Positions 44,271 through 53,115 of a stretch of 64,000 nt of DNA are shown in pieces. How positions within the stretch are numbered: the first letter of the stretch is position 1; each line of letters starts with the position of its first letter. The position numbers were made by a program, and so were the translations under genes. The DNA comes from Verrucomicrobiota bacterium. GTDB taxonomy: Bacteria > Verrucomicrobiota > Verrucomicrobiia > Limisphaerales > UBA11320. Under the pieces are notes generated by a model. That model did not search any database and was not told where the DNA came from. It saw only the letters and a program-made list of their open reading frames with translations. The stretch covers positions 99,749-163,748 of the forward strand of contig JACQFQ010000032.1 of the NCBI GenBank assembly GCA_016199985.1. Direction: 5' to 3'.

Positions 44271-45245
44271 GTGGACACATACCCCGTCATCAAAGTCACC
44301 TCGCCTTCGTTCTCCAAGAACGAGGCTCTGATTCTGGAGCTCGCCGAGCTGCCTTTCCGCGTCACCCTCAACTCGATGGGCGAACGCTTCGAGGGAGAGT
44401 CGCTCGCGAGATACCTCTCGGACGCCGACGCCGCGATCGTGGGTCTCGAAAAGGTGAACGAGGAGCTGCTGCGACGCTGCCCGCGACTGCGATTAATCGC
44501 GAAGTACGGCGTGGGGCTCGACAACATCGATCTTGAGGCCTGTCGGCGGCTGGGCGTGAAGGTGGGCTGGACCCCGGGGGTGAATCGCCACTCGGTGGCG
44601 GAGCAAACCCTGGGCTGCCTGATCGGCCTGCATCGAAACCTGTTCTTCTCCTCGCGCAAGATGTGCCAGGGCCTGTGGGAGAAGATCGGCGGACGCCAGC
44701 TCTCGGACATCACCGTCGGAATCATCGGCCTCGGGAATGTCGGGAAGGAGCTTGTGAGGCTCCTGGAGCCCATGGGAACAACGATCCTGGCGAACGACAT
44801 CGTCGACATCCGAAGCTACTGCGACCAGTTTGGCGTGATCCCCACAAGCAAGGCCGAGCTTTTCGGCAGAGCCCATGCGGTGACCCTGCATGTGCCGCTC
44901 ACGTCGGAGACGAAAAACATGATCGACGCCCGGTCGTTGGCGCAGATGCGCACCGACTCGTTTTTGATCAACACATCGCGCGGCGAGGTCGTGGATCAGA
45001 AAGCCCTGAAGCACGCGTTGAAGGCCGGGCGGATCGCGGGAGCCGCGCTGGACGTTTACACCTCCGAGCCTCCGGCGGACATGGAGTTCCTCAAGCTTCC
45101 CAACCTGGTCTGCACCCCCCACATCGCCGGAAACTCGCGGGAGGCCGTGCTGGCGATGGGACGAAGCGCGATCCGACATTTGAAGGGATTTTACGCCGTC
45201 GCGACGCCCGCGGAGTTCTCGGACTCCGAGCGGAGGGCCGCCTGA
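44271..45245 (+). CDS. D-isomer-specific 2-hydroxyacid dehydrogenase (SerA-like catalytic core)
   Basis: No ATG lies near the true N-terminus. GTG at 44271 (VDTYPVIKVTSPSFSKN) is chosen because it gives a full N-terminal substrate domain of 324 residues in total. NAD-binding GLGNVGKELVRLL follows near 150, with catalytic Arg (INTSRGEVVD), Glu (DVYTSEPP) and His (TPHIAGNS). There is no ACT domain, unlike biosynthetic PGDH. Within a sugar cluster it may oxidise or reduce a sugar acid or a side-chain unit. Some relatives (SerA, PdxB) reduce 2-oxoglutarate to 2-hydroxyglutarate. Confidence 0.88.
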   Translation: MDTYPVIKVTSPSFSKNEALILELAELPFRVTLNSMGERFEGESLARYLSDADAAIVGLEKVNEELLRRCPRLRLIAKYGVGLDNIDLEACRRLGVKVGWTPGVNRHSVAEQTLGCLIGLHRNLFFSSRKMCQGLWEKIGGRQLSDITVGIIGLGNVGKELVRLLEPMGTTILANDIVDIRSYCDQFGVIPTSKAELFGRAHAVTLHVPLTSETKNMIDARSLAQMRTDSFLINTSRGEVVDQKALKHALKAGRIAGAALDVYTSEPPADMEFLKLPNLVCTPHIAGNSREAVLAMGRSAIRHLKGFYAVATPAEFSDSERRAA

Positions 45246-45267
45246 TTCTCCCACACATCATCCCCTC

Positions 45268-46473
45268 ATGAACGCCGCCACTCAACTCCACCCAGAGCCC
45301 GTCGCTCTCGACTGGCCGCTGATGCGAAACAATATCCTGCGACAGGATCTCGACGCCGTGATCCAATACCTGCGACAGGACGATCCCATCCTCACCCAGT
45401 CGACGCAGGTGCGCGCCTTTGAGCGCGAGTGGTCGGATTGGCTGGGGGTCCGGTATAGCGTTTTCGTCAACTCCGGCTCGTCGGCGAACCTCATCACGAT
45501 GGCCGCCCTCCGTCACCACGCCGGAGCGGGGGAGGTGATCGTGCCGACTCTCACGTGGGTCTCCGACATCGCCTCCGTTCTCCAGGCGGGCATGCATCCT
45601 GTGTTCGTTGACATCAATCCCAGAACCCTGGGGATGGACACGGACCAGGTGATCGCGAAGCTGACGCGCCGCACCCGGGCGGTGTTTCTCACCCATGTGC
45701 TGGGCTACAACGCGATCGATCAGCGCCTGCTCGACGAGCTGGCGCGCCGCGGGATTCCCCTGATCGAGGATGTCTGCGAGTCGCACGGCGCCACGTTCCG
45801 CGGTCGGAAGCTCGGGAGCGTCGGGAAGATGTCCAACTTCTCGTTCTACTACGCGCATCACCTCAGCACGATCGAGGGAGGCATGGTGTGCACGGACGAC
45901 GCCGATCTCTACGAGACCCTGCGCATGCTGCGTTCCCACGGGATGGTGCGCGAGAGCAGCTCCGCCGAGCTCAAGGCGCGCTATCAGGGCGCGCATGGGG
46001 ATCTCAACCCGGATTTCATCTTCGCCTTCCCGGCTTACAACGTCCGCAGCACCGAGCTGAACGCGATCATGGGGCGATCCCAGCTGAAGCGACTCGACGC
46101 GAACAACGCGCGTCGGACGGAAAACCTGCTCGCCTTCCTCGAGAACCTGGATCCCCGCCGTTATCGCGTCGACTTCGCAACGGAGGGCAGCAGCAACTAC
46201 GCCTTCACGCTCATTCTGCGCGAGCCGGACGACGCGTTTCGCGACACGGTGACGCGAGCGATGCGCGAGGCTGGGGTCGAGTTTCGCCGGGGAACGAGCG
46301 GCGGTGGAAACCAGCTCCGGCAGCCGTACTTGAAAAAGATCTTCGGAGAACACGAAGCCGCCCGATATCCCCATGTCGAGCATGTGCATTTTTATGGGTT
46401 CTACATCGGCAATTATCCCGCCCTGCAGCGCGAGAAGATCATCGCGCTCTGCTCCTTGCTGAACCGACTCTGA
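45268..46473 (+). CDS. DegT/DnrJ/EryC1-family PLP enzyme with His in place of the catalytic Lys (3-dehydratase type)
   Basis: The 401-residue fold-type I PLP protein contains GSSANL, LIEDVCESHGA (D168 for the pyridine nitrogen) and SFYYAHHLSTIEGG. Aminotransferases of this family have Lys at the sixth position of the S-F-x-x-x-K motif; here it is H197, as in the dehydratases ColD and RfbH. Those enzymes cannot form an internal aldimine and remove the sugar 3-hydroxyl using PLP/PMP. A 3-deoxygenation of the cluster sugar is therefore the best prediction. RfbH-type enzymes need an iron-sulphur/reductase partner, not seen here. Confidence 0.9.
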   Translation: MNAATQLHPEPVALDWPLMRNNILRQDLDAVIQYLRQDDPILTQSTQVRAFEREWSDWLGVRYSVFVNSGSSANLITMAALRHHAGAGEVIVPTLTWVSDIASVLQAGMHPVFVDINPRTLGMDTDQVIAKLTRRTRAVFLTHVLGYNAIDQRLLDELARRGIPLIEDVCESHGATFRGRKLGSVGKMSNFSFYYAHHLSTIEGGMVCTDDADLYETLRMLRSHGMVRESSSAELKARYQGAHGDLNPDFIFAFPAYNVRSTELNAIMGRSQLKRLDANNARRTENLLAFLENLDPRRYRVDFATEGSSNYAFTLILREPDDAFRDTVTRAMREAGVEFRRGTSGGGNQLRQPYLKKIFGEHEAARYPHVEHVHFYGFYIGNYPALQREKIIALCSLLNRL

Positions 46474-46628
46474 AGCCATCCCATGAGAGCGCCGCGCCTC
46501 AGCAAACAATGCCTTTCGGGTGGGACGAGCAACGGACTCGTTGATGTGTTTCCAGTAGGCTTACCCATCTCGTCCGGTCGTCCCATCCTCTCTTTTATTC
46601 CTCCTCAACCTCAAGCCCCCCGCATGTC

Positions 46629-48158
46629 ATGAGCAACTCCGTCGATCTGGTCCTCGTCAATCCGAACAGCCGCAAGCGCATCTACCAATCCCTCGGCGGA
46701 TCCATCGCCGCGGTGGAATCCCCGGTGTGGGTGGGCTTGATGTCGACCTTTGTCCAGGGCAAGGGCTACACGACGCGCATCATCGACGCAGAGGCGGAGG
46801 AGCTGTCGCCGTCGGAGATCGCCGTCCGGATCGAGGAGTTGAACCCCTCCTTGACCGCGGTGGTTGTGTATGGGCATCAGCCGAGCGCGTCCACGCAGAA
46901 CATGACGGGCGCGAGCGCCGCCGTGACCGCGATCAAATCGAGCAATCCCGATCGCAAGGTTCTGCTTCTAGGCGGCCACGTCGCCGCCCTGCCGAAGGAG
47001 ACCTTGAGCACCGAGCGGGCCGACTACACCTGCGGCGGCGAAGGACTCTTCACGCTCACCGCGTTGATTGAGGCGATCAAGGGGGGCCGCGCCGAGGATC
47101 TCGACAAGGTGCCCGACCTCTGGTTCTGGGAGAAGACCGGGAAATCGAAGTTTTCGGCGGCGTCGGCGCCGCTCCTCAAGGACCTCGACCGCGAGATGCC
47201 CGGCATGGACTGGGATCAGTTGCCGATGGATCGCTATCGCGCGCACAACTGGCACTGCTTTGGAGATCTCGCGCGACAGCCCTACGCCGCGATCTACACG
47301 ACGCTGGGCTGCCCGTACCACTGCAGCTTCTGCTGCATCCAGGCCCCGTTCCGCAGCGGCGAGAAGGCGCTCGGGATGAAGGAGACGACCAGCAGCTATC
47401 GCTTCTGGAGCCCGAAGGTGGTGCTGGATCAAATCGAAATGCTTGTCAAGAAGCACGGCGTGCGCAACCTGAAGTTCGCCGACGAGATGTTCGTGATGAA
47501 TCCCCGCCATGTGATCGGGATCTGCGACGGCATCATTGAGCGGAAGCTCGACCTGAACATCTGGGCTTACGCCCGCGTGGACACCGTGAAGGACAACATG
47601 GTGGACAAACTCATCGCCGCGGGCGTGCGGTGGCTCGTGTTCGGCATCGAGGCCGCCACGGATCGCGTGCGGACGAACGTGGAGAAGCGATTTCAGCGCG
47701 AGGAGGTCTACGAGACCGTGGGCAAGGTGCGCGCCGCGGGGATCAATGTGCTTGGGAACTACATCTTCGGCTTGCCGGAGGACGACGTGGAATCGATGCA
47801 GGACACGCTGAATCTCGCGCTGGACCTGAACACCGAGTTCGCGAACTTCTATTCGGCGATGGCGTATCCCGGCTCCCAGCTCCACCACATCGCGCAGAAG
47901 GAAAAGTGGGCGCTGCCCGAGACCTGGAGCGGCTACTCGCAGCATTCGGTGGACACGCTGCCTCTGCCCACGAAGTATCTCTCGGCGGGGGAGGTGTTGA
48001 AGTTCCGCGACCAGGCGTTCCAGACGTATTTCCGCCATCCGACTTATCTCGCGATGGTGGAGAAGAAGTTCGGCGCCGCGACCGTGGGGCAAATCAAGGA
48101 GATGACCCAGCACAAGCTGGATCGCAAGTTCGTGGGCGCTTCGAAGATCGCGGCCTAA
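46629..48158 (+). CDS. B12-binding-domain radical SAM enzyme
   Basis: The 509-residue protein has an N-terminal cobalamin-binding Rossmann-type domain (LVLVNPNSRKRIYQ, VWVGLMSTFVQGKGY, ALLGGHVAALP-like elements). It has the radical SAM cluster GCPYHCSFCC (C228, C232, C235) and downstream elements FADEMFVMNP, WLVFGIEAATD and GNYIFGLPEDD. Such enzymes methylate or rearrange unactivated carbons. No DxHxxG is visible, as in many of this class. It could act on the cluster sugar or on an unrelated small molecule. It ends in a 4-base overlap with the convergent helicase gene. Confidence 0.88.
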   Translation: MSNSVDLVLVNPNSRKRIYQSLGGSIAAVESPVWVGLMSTFVQGKGYTTRIIDAEAEELSPSEIAVRIEELNPSLTAVVVYGHQPSASTQNMTGASAAVTAIKSSNPDRKVLLLGGHVAALPKETLSTERADYTCGGEGLFTLTALIEAIKGGRAEDLDKVPDLWFWEKTGKSKFSAASAPLLKDLDREMPGMDWDQLPMDRYRAHNWHCFGDLARQPYAAIYTTLGCPYHCSFCCIQAPFRSGEKALGMKETTSSYRFWSPKVVLDQIEMLVKKHGVRNLKFADEMFVMNPRHVIGICDGIIERKLDLNIWAYARVDTVKDNMVDKLIAAGVRWLVFGIEAATDRVRTNVEKRFQREEVYETVGKVRAAGINVLGNYIFGLPEDDVESMQDTLNLALDLNTEFANFYSAMAYPGSQLHHIAQKEKWALPETWSGYSQHSVDTLPLPTKYLSAGEVLKFRDQAFQTYFRHPTYLAMVEKKFGAATVGQIKEMTQHKLDRKFVGASKIAA

Positions 48159-50188
48159 ATATCCGCGGCCGCTCGCATCGACGCGAAAAGGTTTCCCGCC
48201 TGGCCCGCCGCGACCGGCTTCTTGTCGATCCCGTCGACCCATTCGACCAAGTCCTTGGGCAGCTCTTTCAGAAACGGCGAGGGGTGGCAGGGAAGCGTCT
48301 GGCCGTAGCGCTTCCGTCCGGCGCAGTGGCTCAGGGTGAGCGTCTCCTGGGCGCGGGTGAGCGCGACGTAGAACAGCCGCCTCTCCTCGTCCAATGTCCC
48401 TTCGTCCTTCGAACGCGAGTGCGGAAGGAGGCCGTCTTCCATGCCCACGATGAACACGTGGGGGAACTCCAGCCCTTTGCAGCTGTGCATCGTGATCAAG
48501 GTCACTTCGTCGTTGCCCGCGTCCTTCTCGGTCGCGCGCTCGCCATCCAGGGCGACACGATCGAGAAAATCCTCCAGCCGCGAGCGAGGATTCGATGTCG
48601 CGCCCTCCTTCCCATCCAAGGCGAGGATCAACTCCTTGAGGTTCCGCGCTCTGGCGTCGGCCACCTCCTGGTTCTTCTCTGATCGTCGAAGCTCGTCAAA
48701 ATAGCCGATTTCGTTGAGGAAGTCCTCCGCCCAGGCCTGAAGCAGGAGAGGTTGCCCGGCGTCCAGCCGCTGGCCATGGCGCTCCACCAGGGCGACAAAC
48801 TCCCGAATGGACTCCGCGATCCGCGAAAGGCAGGACTCCTGGACATCGGTGTGCCTCATTGCGGAGAACACCGATCCGCCCCGCTCGTGGCTCGCGGAGA
48901 GCAGTCGTTCCATCGTGACGTCGCTCAGCCCCCGCGCCGGAACATTGGCGACGCGCAGCAGGCTCACGTCGTCGTGCGGGTTCAGCAGGGTTTTGAGGAA
49001 GGCGAGGAAGTCGCGGATCTCGCGTCGGTCGAAGAAGCTCTGGCCGCCGATGAGATTGTATCGAACCTTCGCCTGCCGGAGCGCGGTCTCCAGCGCCCGC
49101 GACTGCTGGTTGGTTCGAAACAGGATGGCCTGCTCGCCCCACGCGATGCGCTTTCCCAGCCGGTTGTAATCGATCTCCTCCACGATCGACCGCGCCTCCT
49201 CCTCGTCCGACGGAAACAGGCGCAAACGGATCAACGAGCCCTGGCCCTTCTCGGACCAGAGGTTCTTCACGCGGCGCCGGGGGTTGTTCCGGATCACGGC
49301 GTTCGCCGCGGTGAGAATCACGTTCGTCGAGCGGTAGTTCTGTTCCAGCTTCACCACCTTGACCGTCGGGAAGTGCTTCTCGAGCTCAAGCAAGTTCGCG
49401 GTCTCCGCGCCGCGCCATCCATAGATGCTCTGGTCGTCGTCGCCGACCACGCAGAGGTTCTTGTGTTCGCCGGCGAGGAACTGCAGGAGCTTGAACTGTG
49501 TGGCGTTGGTGTCCTGGTATTCGTCCACCATCACGAAGCGATAGCCCGCGCGGCAGGCTTCCAGCGCGTCCGGGTGCTCCTCGAAAAGCTGGAGCGTGAG
49601 GAGGATGAGGTCGTCGAAGTCCACGGCGTTCGCCGCGCGGAGCGCCGATTCGTATTTCTTCCGCACATGCTCCGCCAGCGCCGCCACGGCGGGATCCACA
49701 AACGCTCGGGCCTGGCTGCCCCCGTTCCTGAATCGGCTCAGCATCGCCAGCACGGCGGCGGGATCGGTCTTCTCTCCCTTGGCCGAAACATGGCTTAGGA
49801 TTTTTTTGACCGCCCCGATCTGATCGGAGTAGTCGAAGATCACGAAGCCCTTCTTGTACCCAAGCTTCTCGATGTGCCGCCGGAGGATGCGCACGCAGAG
49901 CGAATGGAACGTGCAGACAGTGGGGCGATCCGGCTTCGATCCGTCCTGGGTTTTCTTCGACTTGGGCAGCAACTGGGAAACGCGCTCCTGCATCTCCCGG
50001 GCGGCCTTGTTTGTGAATGTCACGGCGAGGATCTGGTGCGGCGGGATGCCCTCGGCGACCATGTGCGCGATGCGATGCGTGATCACCCGGGTCTTGCCGG
50101 TCCCCGCGCCGGCGAGGATGAGCACGGGGCCGCGGATCGTGAGGACCGCGTCGCGTTGCTGGGGGTTCAGGGAGCCGATGCTGATCAT
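48155..50188 (-). CDS. pcrA: UvrD/PcrA/Rep-type ATP-dependent DNA helicase
   Basis: The start at 50188 (MISIGSLNPQQRDAV) matches the usual N-terminus; a longer frame to 50242 is unlikely. The 677-residue SF1A helicase has Q-motif LNPQQRDAV, Walker A GAGTGKT, FTNKAAREM, FHSLCVRILRR, Walker B VDEYQDTN, GDDDQSIYGWRGA, LEQNYRST, and C-terminal LITMHSCKGLEFPHVFIVGMEDGLLPH with VALTRAQETL. It unwinds DNA 3'-5' in repair and restart of replication. It follows a STAS gene in the leftward direction, 62 bases apart. Confidence 0.95.
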   Translation of the reverse strand: MISIGSLNPQQRDAVLTIRGPVLILAGAGTGKTRVITHRIAHMVAEGIPPHQILAVTFTNKAAREMQERVSQLLPKSKKTQDGSKPDRPTVCTFHSLCVRILRRHIEKLGYKKGFVIFDYSDQIGAVKKILSHVSAKGEKTDPAAVLAMLSRFRNGGSQARAFVDPAVAALAEHVRKKYESALRAANAVDFDDLILLTLQLFEEHPDALEACRAGYRFVMVDEYQDTNATQFKLLQFLAGEHKNLCVVGDDDQSIYGWRGAETANLLELEKHFPTVKVVKLEQNYRSTNVILTAANAVIRNNPRRRVKNLWSEKGQGSLIRLRLFPSDEEEARSIVEEIDYNRLGKRIAWGEQAILFRTNQQSRALETALRQAKVRYNLIGGQSFFDRREIRDFLAFLKTLLNPHDDVSLLRVANVPARGLSDVTMERLLSASHERGGSVFSAMRHTDVQESCLSRIAESIREFVALVERHGQRLDAGQPLLLQAWAEDFLNEIGYFDELRRSEKNQEVADARARNLKELILALDGKEGATSNPRSRLEDFLDRVALDGERATEKDAGNDEVTLITMHSCKGLEFPHVFIVGMEDGLLPHSRSKDEGTLDEERRLFYVALTRAQETLTLSHCAGRKRYGQTLPCHPSPFLKELPKDLVEWVDGIDKKPVAAGQAGNLFASMRAAADI

Positions 50189-50250
50189 GCGCGCGCGGAG
50201 TCTAGGAATCCAGACCCGTGACGCAAGCTCGGGGAGAGCCAAAGAAGGGA

Positions 50251-50784
50251 CTACTGTCCTTCGCCTTCTTCCAGACGCCTCACGTCCTCCTTGAGGTAAT
50301 TCATCACATCCCTGAATTTGGGCTCGTTCGCCGGATTCAGCTGAACGATCACCTCATGGGCCTGGAGGCTCATCTTCGAGCAGTCCGCGTGGGAGATGTG
50401 GCTGGTGGAGGGGGGCACCGGGATCCATTGATCGGGAAACTCCCGGTCCGCGCTCAGAAGCTTGAAGTATTCGTCGAGGCCCAGCGAGCGGATCAGCTCG
50501 GCGACACGCTCGCTCGCCTGCACCAACTCGAGAGCGTACTCGCCCGATTGGAGGTTGCCCGACCCGAGATCCTGCTCCAGGCCGCCGAGCATTCCCAGGA
50601 AGGAGCTGTCCATCAGCGCGCATTCGCGAAGATCAAGGGAGAAGCGACGCCGCCCCGCGTTCCGAAATTGCTGCACCAGCGCGAGGAATTCCGCGGCGAG
50701 GACGCAGTTCGCCCTGCCGGTCACGCGGACCCACACCAACTCTCCGATCACCGCGTATTGTAGATTGGCGCCTGGTTCGCTCAT
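50251..50784 (-). CDS. STAS-domain anti-sigma-factor-antagonist-like protein with C-terminal extension
   Basis: The ATG at 50784 (MSEPGANLQYAVIGELVWVRVTG) gives 177 residues. A STAS core is recognised by the strand RFSLDLRECALMDSSFLGMLGGLEQ near residue 47, where Ser in MDSSFLG corresponds to the phosphorylation site of SpoIIAA-like proteins. An additional roughly 80 residues follow, with no recognised domain and a charged C-terminus (YLKEDVRRLEEGEG). No partner-switch kinase is nearby. It lies between holA and the helicase in a leftward run. Confidence 0.75.
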   Translation of the reverse strand: MSEPGANLQYAVIGELVWVRVTGRANCVLAAEFLALVQQFRNAGRRRFSLDLRECALMDSSFLGMLGGLEQDLGSGNLQSGEYALELVQASERVAELIRSLGLDEYFKLLSADREFPDQWIPVPPSTSHISHADCSKMSLQAHEVIVQLNPANEPKFRDVMNYLKEDVRRLEEGEGQ

Positions 50785-50803
50785 CGCTTTCAACCTTGTT
50801 TCA

Positions 50804-51958
50804 CTATCGTGTTCCGGTCTGCTTCGCCCTGGGCGCCTCCGCGGCGCCCCCGACAATATCCACCAAGGTTTGCTGTAACACCAGCCGCGCGTCTAAGGCG
50901 CTGAATATCAGGCGTCGATTGCAGGCCAGCAGCAGCTCCATCGCGCGAACCAGCTCCGCCGGCTTGTAGTGGCGAGCCTGCGAGACGGCCTTTTGCATCA
51001 CGTAGGGATGCATCGCCGCGGGGTTGAAGCGCTTGTCTTCGGGAAGGCGCGACGGGTCGATCCGCTGAAGCTGCGAGGCGTAACGCTTCCAGTCCGCCTC
51101 GGGCTTGATCCATTTCAATCGAAGAAGCTCGGACACTCCGATCAGCTGGCGAATCTTGCTGGTGAGGCCGGCGAGAAGGCCAAACTCGCTTTTGTCCTTG
51201 TCGAACTGCATCGACCACATTTCCTCGTCCAGGCAGCGGAGGGCCTTGGGAAGATTGCGATCGGCGACGGCCTCCGCCAGGGCGAAGGCCTTGGCGTGCT
51301 TGTTTCTTGTGGTGATTTCGACGACGTCGGACTCCTCGATCCGTTTGCGATCGCCCACGAAGAGGGAGAGTTTCTCCACTTCGGACAACAACAGCCGGGG
51401 CTGAGGGCCCACGGAGGCTGCCAGGCACGCCAGCGCCGCGGGAGTGATCTCCTTTCCGCGGGCCCGAATGGCGTCCATCGCGGCGGTCTCCGCGCGGTCG
51501 GCCCACTGGTCGTCATCCGCCCAGGAGGTAAACTCCTCGACACGGCCCGACTTCGAAAGCGTCTTGAAGAAGCTGCGGCGCTTGTCCACTTTTCCGGCGC
51601 TGATCACCAGCCGCACCGATCCCCACGGAAAGCGAGCAAGCTCGCCGGCCAACTCGGCGCACGCGTCGATGACGGCCTGCGAGGCGGAGGTTCGATCCTC
51701 GCCGAGGAAGCTGCAGCCCTGCATCCAGATCGCCTTGCCCCCGCCGAAAAAGGGGAGGGTGTTGAGGGCTTCGCGCAGTTTGGCGAGCGCGCGGAATGCG
51801 TCGCTGGAGTTCCCGACCTGCGCGTCGATCACTTCGTGATCCATGCCGCCCAGCTCCTTCGACCAATCATCGAAGAGGGATCGGGCGCGGTTCTTCACGG
51901 CGAAGTCGTCTTCGCCAAACAGCAGCGCGAGGTAGGGCGGGGCGGGCGGGGCGGCCAC
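50804..51958 (-). CDS. holA: DNA polymerase III subunit delta
   Basis: The 384-residue HolA homologue has PYLALLFGEDDFAVKNRAR, then KAIWMQGCSFLGE, WADRAETAAMDAIRARGKEITPAALACLAASVGPQPRLLLSEVEKLSLF and a C-terminal helical collar region. It opens the beta clamp during loading. It is 3 bases from the preceding bifunctional-nuclease gene. The delta-prime gene is elsewhere in the window (4761-5795), so both single-copy clamp-loader arms are within 50 kb. Confidence 0.9.
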   Translation of the reverse strand: MAAPPAPPYLALLFGEDDFAVKNRARSLFDDWSKELGGMDHEVIDAQVGNSSDAFRALAKLREALNTLPFFGGGKAIWMQGCSFLGEDRTSASQAVIDACAELAGELARFPWGSVRLVISAGKVDKRRSFFKTLSKSGRVEEFTSWADDDQWADRAETAAMDAIRARGKEITPAALACLAASVGPQPRLLLSEVEKLSLFVGDRKRIEESDVVEITTRNKHAKAFALAEAVADRNLPKALRCLDEEMWSMQFDKDKSEFGLLAGLTSKIRQLIGVSELLRLKWIKPEADWKRYASQLQRIDPSRLPEDKRFNPAAMHPYVMQKAVSQARHYKPAELVRAMELLLACNRRLIFSALDARLVLQQTLVDIVGGAAEAPRAKQTGTR

Positions 51959-51961
51959 GGA

Positions 51962-52432
51962 CTATTCTCCTCCCTCTTCCCCTTCGGCGCCGTGCTGATT
52001 CTCCCGGATCCGTTGCAAGGTTTCAGACATGTCGTCCAGCTGCGCGAACAGCGGCGACGACACAAACAGCGGGCGCTTGAGCGCCGCGACCAGAGCCAGG
52101 CAGTCGCTCGGCCGCGCGTCGATCTCCACAAGCTTCCGCCCCAGCTCGTTTTGCTCCTGCAGAATCAGCCGCGCGAAGTAGGTGGAGTTCTTGAGCTCGG
52201 TGATCACGACGCGCTCAACGGCGATGTTGAATCCCTTGAACACGCTGAGCATGAGATCGTGGGTGAGCGGGCGGTCCTTTGCGGTGCCGCGCGTGAACAT
52301 GGCGATGACCTGTCCCATCATCTGCTCCACCTGGATGACGAAGACCTTCTCCTCGTTGCCCAGGAAAATGGCGCAGCCGTTCGGAGTCTGGAAGAGCTCG
52401 CGAATTTCGACCGAGACCACGTCATTGCTCAT
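51962..52432 (-). CDS. Bifunctional nuclease (BFN/DUF151) family protein
   Basis: The ATG at 52432 (MSNDVVSVEIRELFQTPNGCAIFLGNEEKVFVIQVE) gives 156 residues. The DUF151 core is recognised by the FLGNEEKVFVIQV strand, RPLTHDLMLSVFKGF and IDARPSDCLALVAALKRPLFVSS. Plant homologues have RNase and DNase activity; the bacterial role is unclear. It heads a leftward group with holA. Upstream lies the divergent heptose adenylyltransferase gene. Confidence 0.88.
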   Translation of the reverse strand: MSNDVVSVEIRELFQTPNGCAIFLGNEEKVFVIQVEQMMGQVIAMFTRGTAKDRPLTHDLMLSVFKGFNIAVERVVITELKNSTYFARLILQEQNELGRKLVEIDARPSDCLALVAALKRPLFVSSPLFAQLDDMSETLQRIRENQHGAEGEEGGE

Positions 52433-52556
52433 GGCGGCGACTCTAGTTTTGAGAATCGAAAACTCAAGCACACAGCCCGGAATTCTTTGGCGACAGGCCC
52501 GTTTCGCGCTCTTTCATCGCTTGATCCCGCCCGTGTTTCCCACGCATGCTTCGCTC

Positions 52557-53042
52557 ATGGACTTCCGATCGAAACTTTTGACCGCCGCCTCGCTTCCCGC
52601 CTGGCGCGAAGCGCAGCGCGCCGCGAGACGCCGATTGGTGGTCACCAACGGATGCTTCGATCTGCTGCATCTTGGCCACGTCGCGTATCTCGAGTCCGCG
52701 CGGAACCTCGGCGACGCCTTGCTCGTCGGAGTCAACAGCGATCGCGCGGTGCGGGCGCTCAAGGGCCCTCAGCGTCCCGTCAACGAGGAGGTCGACCGCG
52801 CGCTCGTCCTCGCCGCGCTGGAGAGCGTCAGCGCCGTCTGCGTGTTCGACAGCCCCGCCGCCACCGATTTCCTCGCGATGGCCCGTCCCGAAATCTATGT
52901 GAAGGGCGGCGACTACACTCTCGAAACCCTGAATCGAGAGGAGCGCGGCGTTGTGGAAAAGGCGGGAGGCCGCATTGTGATCATTCCCTTCGTCCCGGGA
53001 AAATCCACCACCGCGACCCTCGCCAAAATCTCAAAGCTATAG
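52557..53042 (+). CDS. rfaE2: D-glycero-beta-D-manno-heptose 1-phosphate adenylyltransferase (HldE C-terminal type)
   Basis: The ATG at 52557 gives 161 residues. The nucleotidyltransferase signature TNGCFDLLHLGHVAYLESA contains the HxGH motif (HLGH), and the C-terminal PEIYVKGGDYTLETLNREE is the other conserved patch. The kinase domain of bifunctional HldE is absent, as in organisms with split RfaE1/RfaE2. It makes ADP-heptose for lipopolysaccharide core. The GDP-heptose-type genes lie 10 kb upstream, so the organism may have both heptose activation routes. Confidence 0.9.
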   Translation: MDFRSKLLTAASLPAWREAQRAARRRLVVTNGCFDLLHLGHVAYLESARNLGDALLVGVNSDRAVRALKGPQRPVNEEVDRALVLAALESVSAVCVFDSPAATDFLAMARPEIYVKGGDYTLETLNREERGVVEKAGGRIVIIPFVPGKSTTATLAKISKL

Positions 53043-53115
53043 CCAACCCACTGAACGAACGTTCAGAGACCTGGCCTCCTTCGAACTCGTAATCAATAAA
53101 CCCCCTGACGCTGAC

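Noticed and set aside
45268..46473. Simple sugar aminotransferase
   Set aside because: The PLP-binding lysine is replaced by histidine (H197), so transamination through an internal aldimine is not expected.
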